37,639 nt of DNA from an uncultured Victivallales bacterium (GTDB taxonomy: Bacteria; Verrucomicrobiota; Lentisphaeria; Victivallales; UBA1829). The translations under genes were made by a program, and so were the position numbers. Where the stretch lies: positions 1 to 37,639 of the forward strand of contig CALXRL010000008.1 of NCBI GenBank assembly GCA_944390735.1, in the 5' to 3' direction. Shown piece after piece: positions 1 to 7,797 of the stretch. The notes beneath the pieces are model-generated. The model saw only the letters and a program-made list of their open reading frames with translations. It ran no database searches and was not told the origin of the DNA. The stretch's first letter is position 1. Each line of letters opens with the position of its first letter.

Positions 1-211
1 AGAAATCAAGACGAGTTTCGGAGTGTGTTTTCACAAGTTCTCTTTCTCCAAGTGGTTATGACTTTTCCAATCCATGTGTCCCGGACACGAGGCAAACGGA
101 GAATTTGCCGGAGAATCAGGGAATCTGCATCGGAAATGGTGGTGAACGGAGAATCTCCGTTTTTCTCTGATTTTGCAAGTCGTTGAAAATCAACGCACAA
201 ATCTGGGAAAT
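1..211. other. No convincing gene; stretch left of the tRNAs
   Basis: Nothing is confidently assignable here. One plus-strand frame is open from base 1 to a TGA ending at 186 and could be the tail of a gene that begins before the window, but its composition and residues do not suggest a family. At 146-160 a short hairpin (ACGGA / TCCGT arms) is followed by TTTTCTC and could end a rightward transcript. A second small palindrome (CGTTGA / TCAACG) lies at 181-195. Confidence 0.4.
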
Positions 212-240
212 AAAAAAGCCGAACGGTGTGTCCGTCCGGC
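212..240 (-). terminator. Intrinsic terminator of the tRNA-Arg/tRNA-Phe transcript
   Basis: On the minus strand a GCCGGACGG / CCGTTCGGC hairpin (one mismatch, 5-nt loop) is followed directly by TTTTTT. It lies 15 bases beyond the 3' end of tRNA-Phe, as expected for the end of the two-tRNA transcript. Confidence 0.85.
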
Positions 241-255
241 AAAGAAGTAAAAAAA

Positions 256-331
<76 letters not shown>

Positions 332-339
332 ACTTAAAA

Positions 340-416
340 TGGTGCACCCGGTAGGAATCGAACCTGCAACCTTCTGGTCCGTAGCCAGACGCTCTATCCA
401 ATTGAGCTACGGGTGC
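340..416 (-). tRNA. tRNA-Arg (ACG)
   Basis: Complete cloverleaf on the minus strand. The acceptor GCACCCG pairs with CGGGTGC, the anticodon stem is TCTGG/CCAGA with loop CTACGGA (anticodon ACG, normally edited to ICG), the T arm is GCAGG/CCTAC with TTCGATT, and CCA is encoded. It is the promoter-proximal gene of a two-tRNA unit. Confidence 0.97.
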
Positions 417-451
417 CCGTCAATCAGACTCTCTCGTCTGTCGACTCAGCT

Positions 452-480
452 AATATATCATAAGGGGGAAAAAAAGCAAA
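452..480 (-). promoter_or_regulatory. Possible promoter of the tRNA pair
   Basis: On the minus strand a TATATT -10 box (plus 452-457) lies about 35 bases upstream of mature tRNA-Arg. The best -35 is only TTTGCT at about 18-bp spacing, in a T/C-rich run, so the -35 call is weak. Confidence 0.4.
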
Positions 481-537
481 TCAAAATCTCAAGTTTTATA
501 AAAAAAACTTATTCCATCCAGTCCCCATCGATCCACA

Positions 538-906
538 TCACCCCTGTTTCTCCTGCTTCTCCTGATTGTATTTTCGCGCAAGAGCCACAATTTCAAGCAG
601 TTTCTCTTTTTGTACCTCTTCCGGAAGATCCCCGAAAGTATCCAGCAGAATCCGCTGATCCGTACTCAATTCCAGATATTTCGAACCCAGTGTCACCGGC
701 TTCTGCGGCTTTTTCCCCAGATAAGGCTTGATCAGCGGGTACATCTTGTTCCATGTCTCGTCTTTAATGGATTGCGTTTCCTTGCGGAGATATTTCGTAA
801 CCGTGTCCGCACTCACATTGGCAAGCCGGGCAAACTCGGAAACCGATTCATAGCCTTCCGTTATACATCTGTGAAGCGCTTTGACAATATCATCAGTCAG
901 TTTCAT
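538..906 (-). CDS. Small helix-turn-helix DNA-binding protein
   Basis: The 122-residue protein has an N-terminal helix-turn-helix of XRE/phage-repressor type at about residues 20-42 (SVSEFARLANVSADTVTKYL). A basic linker and a charged helical C-terminus follow, ending KYNQEKQEKQG. There is no signal peptide or membrane segment, so it should act in the cytoplasm on DNA, but its target cannot be read from sequence. GGAG lies 9 bases before the ATG, and a TTGATA-16-TAATTT promoter lies upstream, so it is probably its own unit apart from mreCD. The C-terminal half matches nothing I can name. Confidence 0.8.
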   Translation of the reverse strand: MKLTDDIVKALHRCITEGYESVSEFARLANVSADTVTKYLRKETQSIKDETWNKMYPLIKPYLGKKPQKPVTLGSKYLELSTDQRILLDTFGDLPEEVQKEKLLEIVALARKYNQEKQEKQG

Positions 907-939
907 TCTGGTATTCCTCCCTGTGAAAACCTGCTATTT

Positions 940-967
940 AAATTATCATTTCCCATTCACTTATCAA
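940..967 (-). promoter_or_regulatory. Promoter of the HTH gene
   Basis: Minus strand: -35 TTGATA (plus 962-967), 16-bp spacer, -10 TAATTT (plus 940-945). It lies about 35 bases upstream of the start codon at 906, in a local AT-rich patch. Confidence 0.6.
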
Positions 968-1035
968 GCGGAAATAAAAAAATTAATCCCTTCCTTCCCC
1001 CTGATGATCTCTCATGGACAAGAGGTCCCCCTGAT

Positions 1036-1557
1036 TCAGTTCCGTCTCTGTCTGCTTCTCAGGCGTTCCCGGGTATCCGCAAACAGCTCCAGAGAAAGCC
1101 CCGCTCCGATCCAATCCAGAACCATGATCGCCACCGGAAACAGAAGTGCGGAAAGAATCGCCGCAATCACCGCGTCCGCCCCCGCATCCAGAATCGATTC
1201 CCAACGGAATCCTCCCTGGATGACCGCCGGCGGAAACTGCGCAAGAAAGGGAAGGATCGCACCGGGAACAATCAGAAGCGACAGGGAATCCGCTTCCGTC
1301 TGGTGCAGCCATATGATCGCAAACGCAACAATCAGAAGGAGAAAAAACGCCGTCCAGGGATTCGTCGCTCCCAGACAGAAATCCAGCACGCATCCGCCGA
1401 AAAAGGCCACCGCTGTTCCGCTGGCGCTCCCGAACACATATGCCGCATAAAACACCACCGGCGCCAGAAGCATGATCCTGACTCCGAAGGACTCCGCAAG
1501 AACTTCTCCGAAAACCGCCGCAAATGTGAACAGAAACAGATAGCAGAAGCGTGTCAT
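1036..1557 (-). CDS. mreD: Rod shape-determining protein MreD
   Basis: A 173-residue, very hydrophobic protein with about five membrane helices, the usual size and profile of MreD. It is the inner-membrane part of the elongasome that links MreB/MreC to the lateral-wall synthases RodA/PBP2. The family is poorly conserved in sequence, and the assignment rests mainly on its position directly after mreC and on its topology. Its ATG overlaps the mreC stop (ATGA), which implies translational coupling. The C-terminus is arginine-rich (ADTRERLRSRQRRN). No mreB, rodA or pbp2 gene is in the window. Confidence 0.85.
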   Translation of the reverse strand: MTRFCYLFLFTFAAVFGEVLAESFGVRIMLLAPVVFYAAYVFGSASGTAVAFFGGCVLDFCLGATNPWTAFFLLLIVAFAIIWLHQTEADSLSLLIVPGAILPFLAQFPPAVIQGGFRWESILDAGADAVIAAILSALLFPVAIMVLDWIGAGLSLELFADTRERLRSRQRRN

Positions 1558-2432
1558 TGCGGAACTTTCCTTATGTAGACCGCAAGAAATTGGACGGAAT
1601 CCATCTCAAGAAACGGTTTGACTTCCACCTCGGCAAACATCTGGTCGCGAATCGTCGCCACGTGACCGGCGGCGTTGCGGACGACGCTCCCGATCAGAAT
1701 TCCATGCGGCGTGTGTGACGAAATCCCCGAGGTCGCCACCGTTTCCCCCTCCGCATAGGTCCCGTCCGCCGGAAGATACTGGATGATCGGACGACGGGAA
1801 TAAACGCCGAATTCCAGCCCTCCGCAGAGACGCGAAGTCGTCAGCATCACACTCAGATGACACTCGTCCGAATAGAGCGTGATGACCGTGGCCGTGTGTT
1901 TCGACACCTCCTTGATCCGTCCCGCGACAACCGGACGCCCCGTCCGGTCCGGCGCCACAACAAGATCCCCCGGCGCAATCCCGTCCTCCTCTCCCCGGTT
2001 GATGACAAAACGTTCCCGCCATGTCGCCACCGATCGAGTCAGAACCTCCGCAAACACCGGCTCATAACCGGTCCTGCCGGGCAGGGAGAGCAGCGCGCGG
2101 AGTCTTCCATTCTCCTCCGCCACTTCGTTCAGCAGAGCATTTTCCGTCGCCAGACGCGCCCTCTCGCGTGTCGCCGCCGCAAGCTGACGGGCCAGCTCCC
2201 GCTTGGAATGAAACATCAGACCCGCCGCCTCCACACGGTCCTCCGCCTTGACCGCACAACTGAAAAACGGACTCATGAAATCCCGGGAAAAACCGGCAAA
2301 AATTCGCCGGAACGAACGATAGCCCGCAAGAACCACAACCGCGGAGATCACGACAACGCCGATCACATAGGCCCCATGCAGATTCTTGGCAAACTTTTTT
2401 CTTTTTTCCTTCAGCGGATCATCCTGCATCAT
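1554..2432 (-). CDS. mreC: Rod shape-determining protein MreC
   Basis: The 292-residue protein has a short basic cytoplasmic N-terminus (KEKRKKFAKN) and one membrane helix at about residues 20-42. A coiled coil follows at about 75-112 (RELARQLAAATRERARLA), then the periplasmic double beta-barrel domain at about 120-280. This is the standard MreC architecture and length. MreC is a bitopic scaffold for lateral peptidoglycan synthesis. Its start overlaps the stop of the upstream exported-protein gene by 4 nt, and its stop overlaps the mreD start, so the three genes form one coupled operon. The codon after the start is also ATG, so initiation could shift by one residue. Confidence 0.95.
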   Translation of the reverse strand: MMQDDPLKEKRKKFAKNLHGAYVIGVVVISAVVVLAGYRSFRRIFAGFSRDFMSPFFSCAVKAEDRVEAAGLMFHSKRELARQLAAATRERARLATENALLNEVAEENGRLRALLSLPGRTGYEPVFAEVLTRSVATWRERFVINRGEEDGIAPGDLVVAPDRTGRPVVAGRIKEVSKHTATVITLYSDECHLSVMLTTSRLCGGLEFGVYSRRPIIQYLPADGTYAEGETVATSGISSHTPHGILIGSVVRNAAGHVATIRDQMFAEVEVKPFLEMDSVQFLAVYIRKVPQ

Positions 2433-3769
2433 TTCATTCCTGTTCGTTGGAGATAGAGGTCGAGAATTTCCTGAGCCCGGTCGGTAATCTTCTCGGATCC
2501 GGCTCTCTCCGAAAAACTCAGGGAGTAGCGCGCTCCCACCGGAATCACACGGGTTTCCGCCTCTTTAAGAATATTCTCCGTCAAACTCTGGATTTCAAGC
2601 GCTCGGAGAAATCTTTTTTCCGCGGCGGCGATGTTTTCCGCACTTCGTGCTCCGGCTCCCTCGGAGCGCAGGCGCGTTATTTCCTGAATGAGGCTTGAGA
2701 ACGCCTCCGTCACCAGCGGCGGCGAATTGTAAAGCAGTTCCGTCAGGCGCACCAGCGTCTCCGCGAGCTGAAGCTGAAGATCCATTTCCGGAATGCCGCG
2801 AAGCGATTTTGCCAGTTCCGTGATCGGAACCGTTCCTGTTCCCCCCTTTCCATCCTTGACGCTGATTCCGACCGCCTGGCGATAGGAGGTCTCCAGATAC
2901 GCCACCGACATCGGCAGAAAACGGCTGAGCAGCATTCGTTCCGCTTCCCGCCGGAACCATTTGTCCAGATCGAACGCTCCATCCGTCAGGACAAAGCGCC
3001 CGAATTTCTTTTTCCCATAGGCGGTCAGGTGCGTCAGGAAGAGCTCCCGGAAAAGCGTGTACTGATGATTGATGTCCGGATTGGCATAAATGGCGGCCAG
3101 ATAGCGTTCAAACAACCCCTGCTTTCCCGCGCCGGAACGGAGACACTGTTCAAACAGAATCTGGGCCCACTCCTCGTAGACGGCGCGTGAGAAGCCGTCG
3201 GCCGCATCCGGAACCGTTTCCAGAATATCCCGCAGTTCGGGAAAGACTCCGTGGGAGGCAAGCGCATAGGCGGCCGGGAAGCGTCCGAATTTCAAATTCT
3301 GAAGTCTCCAGGAATCCGACGCTGTTCTGCGCGCGACTCCTGCGAAAAGCCAGGAGCGCGGCATCCGTTCCTGACGGTTCAGCGGCAGTCCCAGCCGGGC
3401 AAGAAGCGTCCAGCGGGCCATCTGTTCAAGACGGACGGGATCTTCGGCCCAGGATGAAAAACGCTCCGGAAGGAAAATCTGGATCTTATTGCCCCGGTCC
3501 GGTTCCGCGCGGAAACTGCCTTTTCCGTCGGGCGGCGGAATCTGGAAGGTGCATAGCTGTTCGCCCGGCAGACCTCCGGTCACCCGCGGCAGCACGAGGC
3601 GGGCAATGCTCCGGAAGCGCAGCGCAAGGGTCTGGGAGTAGTAGGAGTCTCCCGGAATGGCGGCGTCCGCGTCCAGGAACTTGAATTCATAAGACCTCTG
3701 TCTTCCGTCCGCGCAGAAGGCGGCCAGAAGAATCAGAATCAGCAGTTTCAGTTTCATACTCCGTCTCAT
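2429..3769 (-). CDS. Exported protein of unknown function, first gene of the mre operon
   Basis: A 446-residue protein with a typical export signal (MRRSMKLKLLILILLAAFCA) and no other membrane helix, so it should be periplasmic. I recognise no family with certainty. Residues about 115-148 (EQMARWTLLARLGLP, then PRSWLFAGVARR) resemble the layout around the zinc site of gluzincin/MA peptidases, but the HExxH motif is missing. The C-terminal third is helical and charged. The stop overlaps the mreC start by 4 nt, suggesting a role with the elongasome. The frame is open to 3865. I chose 3769 because AAGAGATCGG precedes it and a promoter places the transcript start near 3781; 3757 is an alternative, but its GGAG would sit too close. 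Confidence 0.8.
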   Translation of the reverse strand: MRRSMKLKLLILILLAAFCADGRQRSYEFKFLDADAAIPGDSYYSQTLALRFRSIARLVLPRVTGGLPGEQLCTFQIPPPDGKGSFRAEPDRGNKIQIFLPERFSSWAEDPVRLEQMARWTLLARLGLPLNRQERMPRSWLFAGVARRTASDSWRLQNLKFGRFPAAYALASHGVFPELRDILETVPDAADGFSRAVYEEWAQILFEQCLRSGAGKQGLFERYLAAIYANPDINHQYTLFRELFLTHLTAYGKKKFGRFVLTDGAFDLDKWFRREAERMLLSRFLPMSVAYLETSYRQAVGISVKDGKGGTGTVPITELAKSLRGIPEMDLQLQLAETLVRLTELLYNSPPLVTEAFSSLIQEITRLRSEGAGARSAENIAAAEKRFLRALEIQSLTENILKEAETRVIPVGARYSLSFSERAGSEKITDRAQEILDLYLQRTGMK

Positions 3770-3787
3770 CCGATCTCTTGAATGGTA

Positions 3788-3816
3788 AATGTACACGTTC
3801 CGGACGGGATTTGCAA
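3788..3816 (-). promoter_or_regulatory. Promoter of the exported protein-mreC-mreD operon
   Basis: Minus strand: -35 TTGCAA (plus 3811-3816), 17-bp spacer, -10 TACATT (plus 3788-3793). The predicted transcript start near 3781 gives a leader of only about 12-24 nt and rules out the longer open frame upstream. Confidence 0.6.
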
Positions 3817-3861
3817 CTGGGGAACCGGCGGGAGAAACAGAATTTTCTGAAAAGTTCCGGT

Positions 3862-3913
3862 ACAATAAAACGCGGTGTGATACCGCATCCTTTGCAATGG
3901 GGTATCACACCGC
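3862..3913 (-). terminator. Strong intrinsic terminator ending the putative 400-nt RNA
   Basis: A perfect 13-bp inverted repeat (GCGGTGTGATACC at plus 3872-3884 and its complement at 3901-3913) encloses a 16-nt loop. On the minus strand it is followed by GTTTTATTG, which fits a leftward terminator. It separates the upstream minus-strand transcript from the mre promoter. Confidence 0.75.
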
Positions 3914-4266
3914 TTCTTAAAAACTGCCGCCATCCGAAACCCGGCATACGCCCGTTTCTCCTTCGGTGCGGCGTTTCCCGCGATGCAAGACCTGTTGTCG
4001 ATTGGGTACGTATGGCTTCCAATGACTCCTGCACCGCATTTTCCCGACTGAGCTTCAGTTTTCCAACCGGATGTTCCTCGTATCATCTTCCGATCCGCGA
4101 ATCCGCGGAATCCGGCGATTCCCGCCGTTGAGTTTGAGTTTCCGGCTGAGCGGATCACCTACTCCCGCATCAGTCTTCCTGTGAGACAGAACTGTCAAAG
4201 GCGGTTTCCACTCCTTTTTTGACTGGTTTTTATTCTCAAAAGACTCTTTGCTTCCTTCTGTCTCCA
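3865..4266 (-). ncRNA. Putative structured non-coding RNA, about 400 nt, no known family
   Basis: A full-consensus promoter on the minus strand (TTGACA-16-TATAAT) should start transcription near 4266, and the next strong intrinsic terminator in that direction ends near 3865. The stretch between has no frame with both a good ribosome-binding site and a recognisable product; the open frames either run through the terminator or begin with GTG at the transcript start. Short hairpins are visible at 4113-4127 (CGGCG/CGCCG), 4094-4109 (TCCGCG/CGCGGA) and 4047-4059 (ACTGA/TCAGT). I looked for RNase P RNA, tmRNA, SRP RNA and 6S hallmarks (for example GAGGAAAGTCC, or a TTCGA T-loop with CCA end) and found none. 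It could instead be a dispersed intergenic repeat. Confidence 0.5.
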
Positions 4267-4272
4267 CTATTG

Positions 4273-4300
4273 ATTATAGCACAGAATGTCAAAATGTCAA
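4273..4300 (-). promoter_or_regulatory. Full-consensus sigma-70 promoter facing a gene-free region
   Basis: Minus strand: TTGACA (plus 4295-4300), 16-bp spacer, TATAAT (plus 4273-4278). Both hexamers match the consensus exactly, which no other promoter in the window does. A second TTGACA sits inside the spacer but is too close to the -10 to be used. Confidence 0.75.
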
Positions 4301-4481
4301 CCCCTGAAAATTAAGAAAAATGAATTTTTAAGAAAAATTCAGATTTTGAGGCGGATTTTCCCGTCGGACTTCGTTTTTTTTCCGCAGGGCGCGCGGAGAG
4401 GAAAATGAGGGAGAAAATATAAAAAAAGAGCCATTTCCGTGCTTTCCCGTTCCGCCCGATCCCCTTTTTTCGGAAAAACGC

Positions 4482-4509
4482 TTGCATTTTCAAAAAGACA
4501 AGATATACT
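4482..4509 (+). promoter_or_regulatory. Promoter of the oxidative-defence operon
   Basis: -35 TTGCAT (4482-4487), 16-bp spacer, -10 TATACT (4504-4509), about 50 bases upstream of the regulator start. The leader carries two CAGTAA copies (4513-4518 and 4530-4535), which might be part of an operator. Confidence 0.7.
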
Positions 4510-4557
4510 TTCAGTAACAGTTCCTAAAAACAGTAAAAGTCGGAGAAATGCAGAGAA

Positions 4558-4956
4558 ATGAAACTGAGCAACACCAACCAGCGCAGAGTGATTATGGAGG
4601 AGCTGAGAAAACTCAAGTCGCACCCCACCGCCGAAGAGCTGTACTGCAAGGTGAGGGAACGGATTCCGCTGATCAGTCTGGCAACCGTTTACCGGAATCT
4701 GGATGTTCTTTCCGAGGCCGGGGAGGTTCTGCGCCTCGAAATCGCGGGAAAGCAGAAACGGTTTGACGGCGACACTTCTCCGCATTATCATCTGCGCTGC
4801 CGGGAGTGCGGCGCGGTGGAGGACATCATGCCCGATGGAATTGAAGCTGCGCGGGAACAGTTGGATCATCTTGTTTCCGGCCGGATCTGCAATGCCCGTC
4901 TCGAATTCGACGGCTACTGCCGGAACTGTTACGCGGCTTTTAAAAAGGCAAACTGA
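4558..4956 (+). CDS. Fur-family metalloregulator (PerR-like)
   Basis: The 132-residue protein is Fur-sized. It has an N-terminal winged helix (QRRVIMEELRKLKSHPTAEE, then the recognition-helix signature ATVYRNLDVL) and a C-terminal metal-binding domain. PHYHLRCRECG supplies metal-ligand histidines and the first structural-zinc pair, and GYCRNC supplies the second CxxC. As first gene of a unit with desulfoferrodoxin, flavodiiron protein and rubredoxin, a peroxide or iron sensor that represses these genes is the likely role, and PerR is favoured over Fur by context. This cannot be settled from sequence. No strong Shine-Dalgarno precedes the ATG (AGAGAA only). Confidence 0.88.
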   Translation: MKLSNTNQRRVIMEELRKLKSHPTAEELYCKVRERIPLISLATVYRNLDVLSEAGEVLRLEIAGKQKRFDGDTSPHYHLRCRECGAVEDIMPDGIEAAREQLDHLVSGRICNARLEFDGYCRNCYAAFKKAN

Positions 4957-5047
4957 ATTCAAGCTGAAAATCCCCCGTTCAGCAGAACGCCGGAAACGGG
5001 AATGTTTCCAGAAAAAGATGGAACCATAACAAGCAAAGGAAGAAAAA

Positions 5048-5449
5048 ATGAGCGAAAAAGAGCACACAATTCTGAAATGCGCCGAATGCGGTGCAATCGT
5101 GGAAGTCATCGATGAATGCACCTGTGCCGGGGACTGCACCTTCCAGTGCTGCGGAAAGCCGATGACCGAATTGAAAGAAAAAACCGCGGATATGGCAACG
5201 GAGAAACACGTTCCTGTGGCTACCGCGCTTCCCTCGGGCGGAACGAAAGTCGTTGTCGGGTCGACCCCCCATCCGATGACTCCCGAACATTACATTGAGT
5301 GCATTGAGATCATCAACGGACCTTATGTCAACCGCTGCCGTCTCAAACCCGGAGATGCGCCGGAAGCGCAGTTCCATGTGACCGTGAAACCGGGAATGGT
5401 GGTTCGCGAATACTGCAATCTCCACGGTCTCTGGGTCAACAAACTTTAA
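5048..5449 (+). CDS. dfx: Desulfoferrodoxin (superoxide reductase, 2Fe type)
   Basis: A 133-residue protein that reduces superoxide to hydrogen peroxide in the cytoplasm. The N-terminal desulforedoxin-like domain binds one iron through CAEC and the adjacent cysteines of CCGKP. The catalytic domain contains the expected His ligands (EKHVPV, PHPM, EHYIE) and the C-terminal CNLHGLW, which gives the Cys and last His of the Fe(His)4Cys centre. The lysine next to the first histidine is present (EKHVP). Length is normal for class I superoxide reductase. It lies 91 bases after the Fur-family gene and 27 bases before the flavodiiron gene. AGGAAG precedes the ATG. Confidence 0.96.
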   Translation: MSEKEHTILKCAECGAIVEVIDECTCAGDCTFQCCGKPMTELKEKTADMATEKHVPVATALPSGGTKVVVGSTPHPMTPEHYIECIEIINGPYVNRCRLKPGDAPEAQFHVTVKPGMVVREYCNLHGLWVNKL

Positions 5450-5476
5450 TTTTATTATGGAATCAGGAAAGTAAAG

Positions 5477-6682
5477 ATGCCATTCAAAGCAGTCAAAATC
5501 ACGGAGAAGGTGTGGTGGGTCGGCGCGATCGACTGGAACCTTGCGGAATTCCACGGGTACCATACGCATCGCGGTTCGACCTACAACGCCTATCTCGTCC
5601 TCGGAGAGAAACCGACTCTGATCGACACGGTCAAGGCGCCTTTCAAACAGGAAATGTATTCCAGAATCGCGTCTGTGATTGATCCGAAGGAGATCCGGAT
5701 CATTGTCTCCAACCATGCGGAACCGGATCATTCCGGAGCGCTTCCCGAAGTCATCGAGGATCTCAAGCCGGAGGTGGTGTACGCTTCGGTGAACGGGGTC
5801 CGGATTCTGGATGCGCAGTTCCACATCGGCGGGAAGCTCACCGCGGTGAAAACCGGTGACAGCATTGATCTGGGCGGACTGACTCTCTCCTTCCTTGAGA
5901 CGAAAATGCTTCACTGGCCCGACAGCATGTTCTCCTATCTGAAGGAGGAGAAGATTCTCTTCACGCAGGACGGCTTCGGAATGCATCTGGCAACGGATAA
6001 ACTTTTCGTCGATGAAAACGATTGGGACATCGTGGAATTCGAGATGGAAAAGTATTATGCGAACATCCTGCTTCTTTACTCTCCGCAGGTTCTCAAGCTT
6101 CTGGAGGTCTTCCCGACGCTGAATCTGGATGTGCAGTACATTGCGACCGATCACGGGCCGATCTGGCGCGGTGCGGATGTTGCCAAGCCTCTGGAACTGT
6201 ACCGGAAGTTCGCGGAACAGAAACCCCAGCCGCGCGCGGTGGTGGTCTACGACACCATGTGGGGGGCCACGGACAAAATGGCGCGTTCGATTGCCGACGG
6301 CATCCGTTCGACGGGCGCCGGTGTCACGGTCTTCTCCATGCACTCCAGATCGCGGAGCGATGTGGCGACCGCCGTCATGGGGGCCGGAGCTCTGGTCGCC
6401 GGTTCGCCGACGATCAACAACATGCTCTTCCCCTCGGTTTCGGATGTGCTCTGCTATCTCAAGGGACTGCGTCCGAAGAATCTGATGGGCTTTGCCTTCG
6501 GTTCCTTCGGCTGGAGCGGGGAGGCTCCGGTGCAGGCCAACGAGTGGCTGAAAGAGATGGGCGCGGAGATCGTCCGGGAGCCGCTTAAACTCAAGTTCGC
6601 CTCTTCGGATGCCGATTTCCAGGCCTGTTTCGAAGCCGGTGAGCAGCTCGGCAAGCTTCTGCTTGAAAAAGCAAAACAATAA
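5477..6682 (+). CDS. Flavodiiron protein (rubredoxin:oxygen/NO oxidoreductase)
   Basis: A 401-residue two-domain enzyme that reduces O2 to water, or NO to N2O, using electrons from rubredoxin. The N-terminal metallo-beta-lactamase-like domain carries the diiron ligands: NHAEPDHSG gives the HxExDH set, and further ligands are MLHWPD, FTQDGFG and ATDHGP. The C-terminal flavodoxin domain begins near residue 255 ([15 protein letters not shown], the FMN-phosphate loop). The length matches the class A ROO/FprA family with no fused rubredoxin, consistent with the separate rubredoxin gene 31 bases downstream. No signal peptide is present, so it is cytoplasmic. Confidence 0.96.
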   Translation: MPFKAVKITEKVWWVGAIDWNLAEFHGYHTHRGSTYNAYLVLGEKPTLIDTVKAPFKQEMYSRIASVIDPKEIRIIVSNHAEPDHSGALPEVIEDLKPEVVYASVNGVRILDAQFHIGGKLTAVKTGDSIDLGGLTLSFLETKMLHWPDSMFSYLKEEKILFTQDGFGMHLATDKLFVDENDWDIVEFEMEKYYANILLLYSPQVLKLLEVFPTLNLDVQYIATDHGPIWRGADVAKPLELYRKFAEQKPQPRAVVVYDTMWGATDKMARSIADGIRSTGAGVTVFSMHSRSRSDVATAVMGAGALVAGSPTINNMLFPSVSDVLCYLKGLRPKNLMGFAFGSFGWSGEAPVQANEWLKEMGAEIVREPLKLKFASSDADFQACFEAGEQLGKLLLEKAKQ

Positions 6683-6713
6683 AACAGCAATTTCAGAAAA
6701 AGGAGAATCCGTC

Positions 6714-6872
6714 ATGGACAAGTATGTTTGCAACGTCTGCGGTTATGTCTACGATCCCGCGAAGGGCGATCCCGACAATGGAATCGAGCCCGGCACCCCG
6801 TTTGAAAAACTCCCGGAAGACTGGGTCTGCCCGGAGTGCGGAGCCGGCAAGGATGAGTTCGCGAAACAGTAA
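6714..6872 (+). CDS. Rubredoxin
   Basis: A 52-residue rubredoxin with the canonical pair of iron-binding knuckles, CNVCGY and CPECGAGK, and the intervening [12 protein letters not shown] and WVCP segments. It carries single electrons, most likely to the flavodiiron protein and desulfoferrodoxin encoded just upstream. AAAAAGGAG lies 8 bases before the ATG, which fixes the start. The frame is open further upstream, inside the flavodiiron gene, but that part is not rubredoxin. Confidence 0.97.
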   Translation: MDKYVCNVCGYVYDPAKGDPDNGIEPGTPFEKLPEDWVCPECGAGKDEFAKQ

Positions 6873-7692
6873 TTCCGGACAACCGGTTTTCGGAAAACAA
6901 GAGCCGCTCGGTCTTCGACTCGAGCGGCTTTATTCTGTCTGGAATGATCCTCGCTATATCCATCCGGATCCGCTGGAGATGGTGCGTCCGTTCCGGCGGG
7001 CGGAGGATCGGGAGATCGCGGCGCTGCTGGCCTCTTCGCTTGCCTACGGGCGGGTGAATCAGATTCTGAAGAGTGTCCGACGGGTGCTGGAGGTGATGGG
7101 CGCTTCCCCCTCGGCCTATCTGCGGAATGGTTCGGCGGAGAGATTCGACCGGGATTTTTCGGAGTTCAAGCATCGGTTTCATACGGGGAGGGATCTGGTT
7201 CTGCTGCTCTGCGGGGTCCGGGCGGCGCTTGACCGGTACGGGACGCTGCAGCACTGCTTTCTGGCGGGATTTTCCGAACGGGATCGGACGGTTCTGCCCG
7301 CGGTGGAGCGGTTTGTGGAGGAACTGTGCCGTTTTTTCCCGGACGGGGAATCGACTCTGCTGCCGTCGCCGAAACGGGGAAGCGCATGCAAGCGTCTTCA
7401 TCTGATGCTTCGGTGGCTGGTGCGGAAGGATAAAGTCGACCCGGGCGGTTGGGATTCGGTCCCCCGGCGTTGTCTGCTGATTCCGCTGGATACGCACATG
7501 CACCGGCTGGCGCGCATGCTGGGACTGACCGCGCGGAATGCGGCGGACCAGCGGACTGCCGAAGAGGTGACGAAGGCGTTTTCGCGCTGCTGTCCGGAGG
7601 ATCCGGTCCGGTACGATTTTGTTCTGACGCGCTTCGGAATTCATCCGGATTTTCCCCGGAATCCGTTCGAAAATCCTGCGGAAAATCCATGA
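6853..7692 (+). CDS. TIGR02757/DUF2400 family protein
   Basis: A 279-residue soluble protein that matches the conserved bacterial TIGR02757 (DUF2400) family, whose biochemical role is not established. Recognisable segments are [44 protein letters not shown] and the C-terminal [16 protein letters not shown]. The fold resembles the HhH-type DNA glycosylase family, but I see no basis for a reaction. The chosen ATG at 6853 lies inside the rubredoxin gene (20-nt overlap) with GGCAAGG just before it, which suggests translational coupling. The frame is open earlier but then simply shadows rubredoxin. Its place in the oxygen-defence unit may be incidental. Confidence 0.85.
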   Translation: MSSRNSNSGQPVFGKQEPLGLRLERLYSVWNDPRYIHPDPLEMVRPFRRAEDREIAALLASSLAYGRVNQILKSVRRVLEVMGASPSAYLRNGSAERFDRDFSEFKHRFHTGRDLVLLLCGVRAALDRYGTLQHCFLAGFSERDRTVLPAVERFVEELCRFFPDGESTLLPSPKRGSACKRLHLMLRWLVRKDKVDPGGWDSVPRRCLLIPLDTHMHRLARMLGLTARNAADQRTAEEVTKAFSRCCPEDPVRYDFVLTRFGIHPDFPRNPFENPAENP

Positions 7693-7759
7693 AATCGCAA
7701 AAAAAATGGAAAAAATTGCTTTTTCCGCGTATTTTCCGCGTATTTTTTCAAATATTGAT

Positions 7760-7788
7760 TTGCAAATGATTTTATCTCATGTTACAGT
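7760..7788 (+). promoter_or_regulatory. Extended -10 promoter of the small basic protein
   Basis: -35 TTGCAA (7760-7765), 17-bp spacer, -10 TACAGT (7783-7788) with an upstream TG (7780-7781), in an AT-rich stretch. The predicted transcript start is near 7795, immediately before the palindrome. Confidence 0.55.
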
Positions 7789-7797
7789 TTACCGTGA

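Noticed and set aside
339..731. Open frame on the plus strand starting MVHPVGIEPATFW
   Set aside because: Its start is the antisense of tRNA-Arg, a well-known source of false protein calls; the rest has no family resemblance and overlaps the HTH gene in antisense.
3766..4158. 130-codon minus-strand frame in the gene-free region
   Set aside because: It starts with GTG, with a weak and badly spaced ribosome site, and runs through the terminator hairpin; the product resembles nothing.
3865..4266. RNase P RNA, tmRNA or 6S RNA for the putative transcript
   Set aside because: Size would fit the first two, but the conserved RNase P core and the tRNA-like T-loop and CCA end of tmRNA are absent; 6S and SRP RNA are the wrong size and lack their signatures.
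7691..7760. Repeated TTTTTCCGCGTATTTTCCGCGTATT near the end of the TIGR02757 gene as a terminator
   Set aside because: It is a short direct repeat in AT-rich sequence without a matching stem, so it cannot form the needed hairpin.
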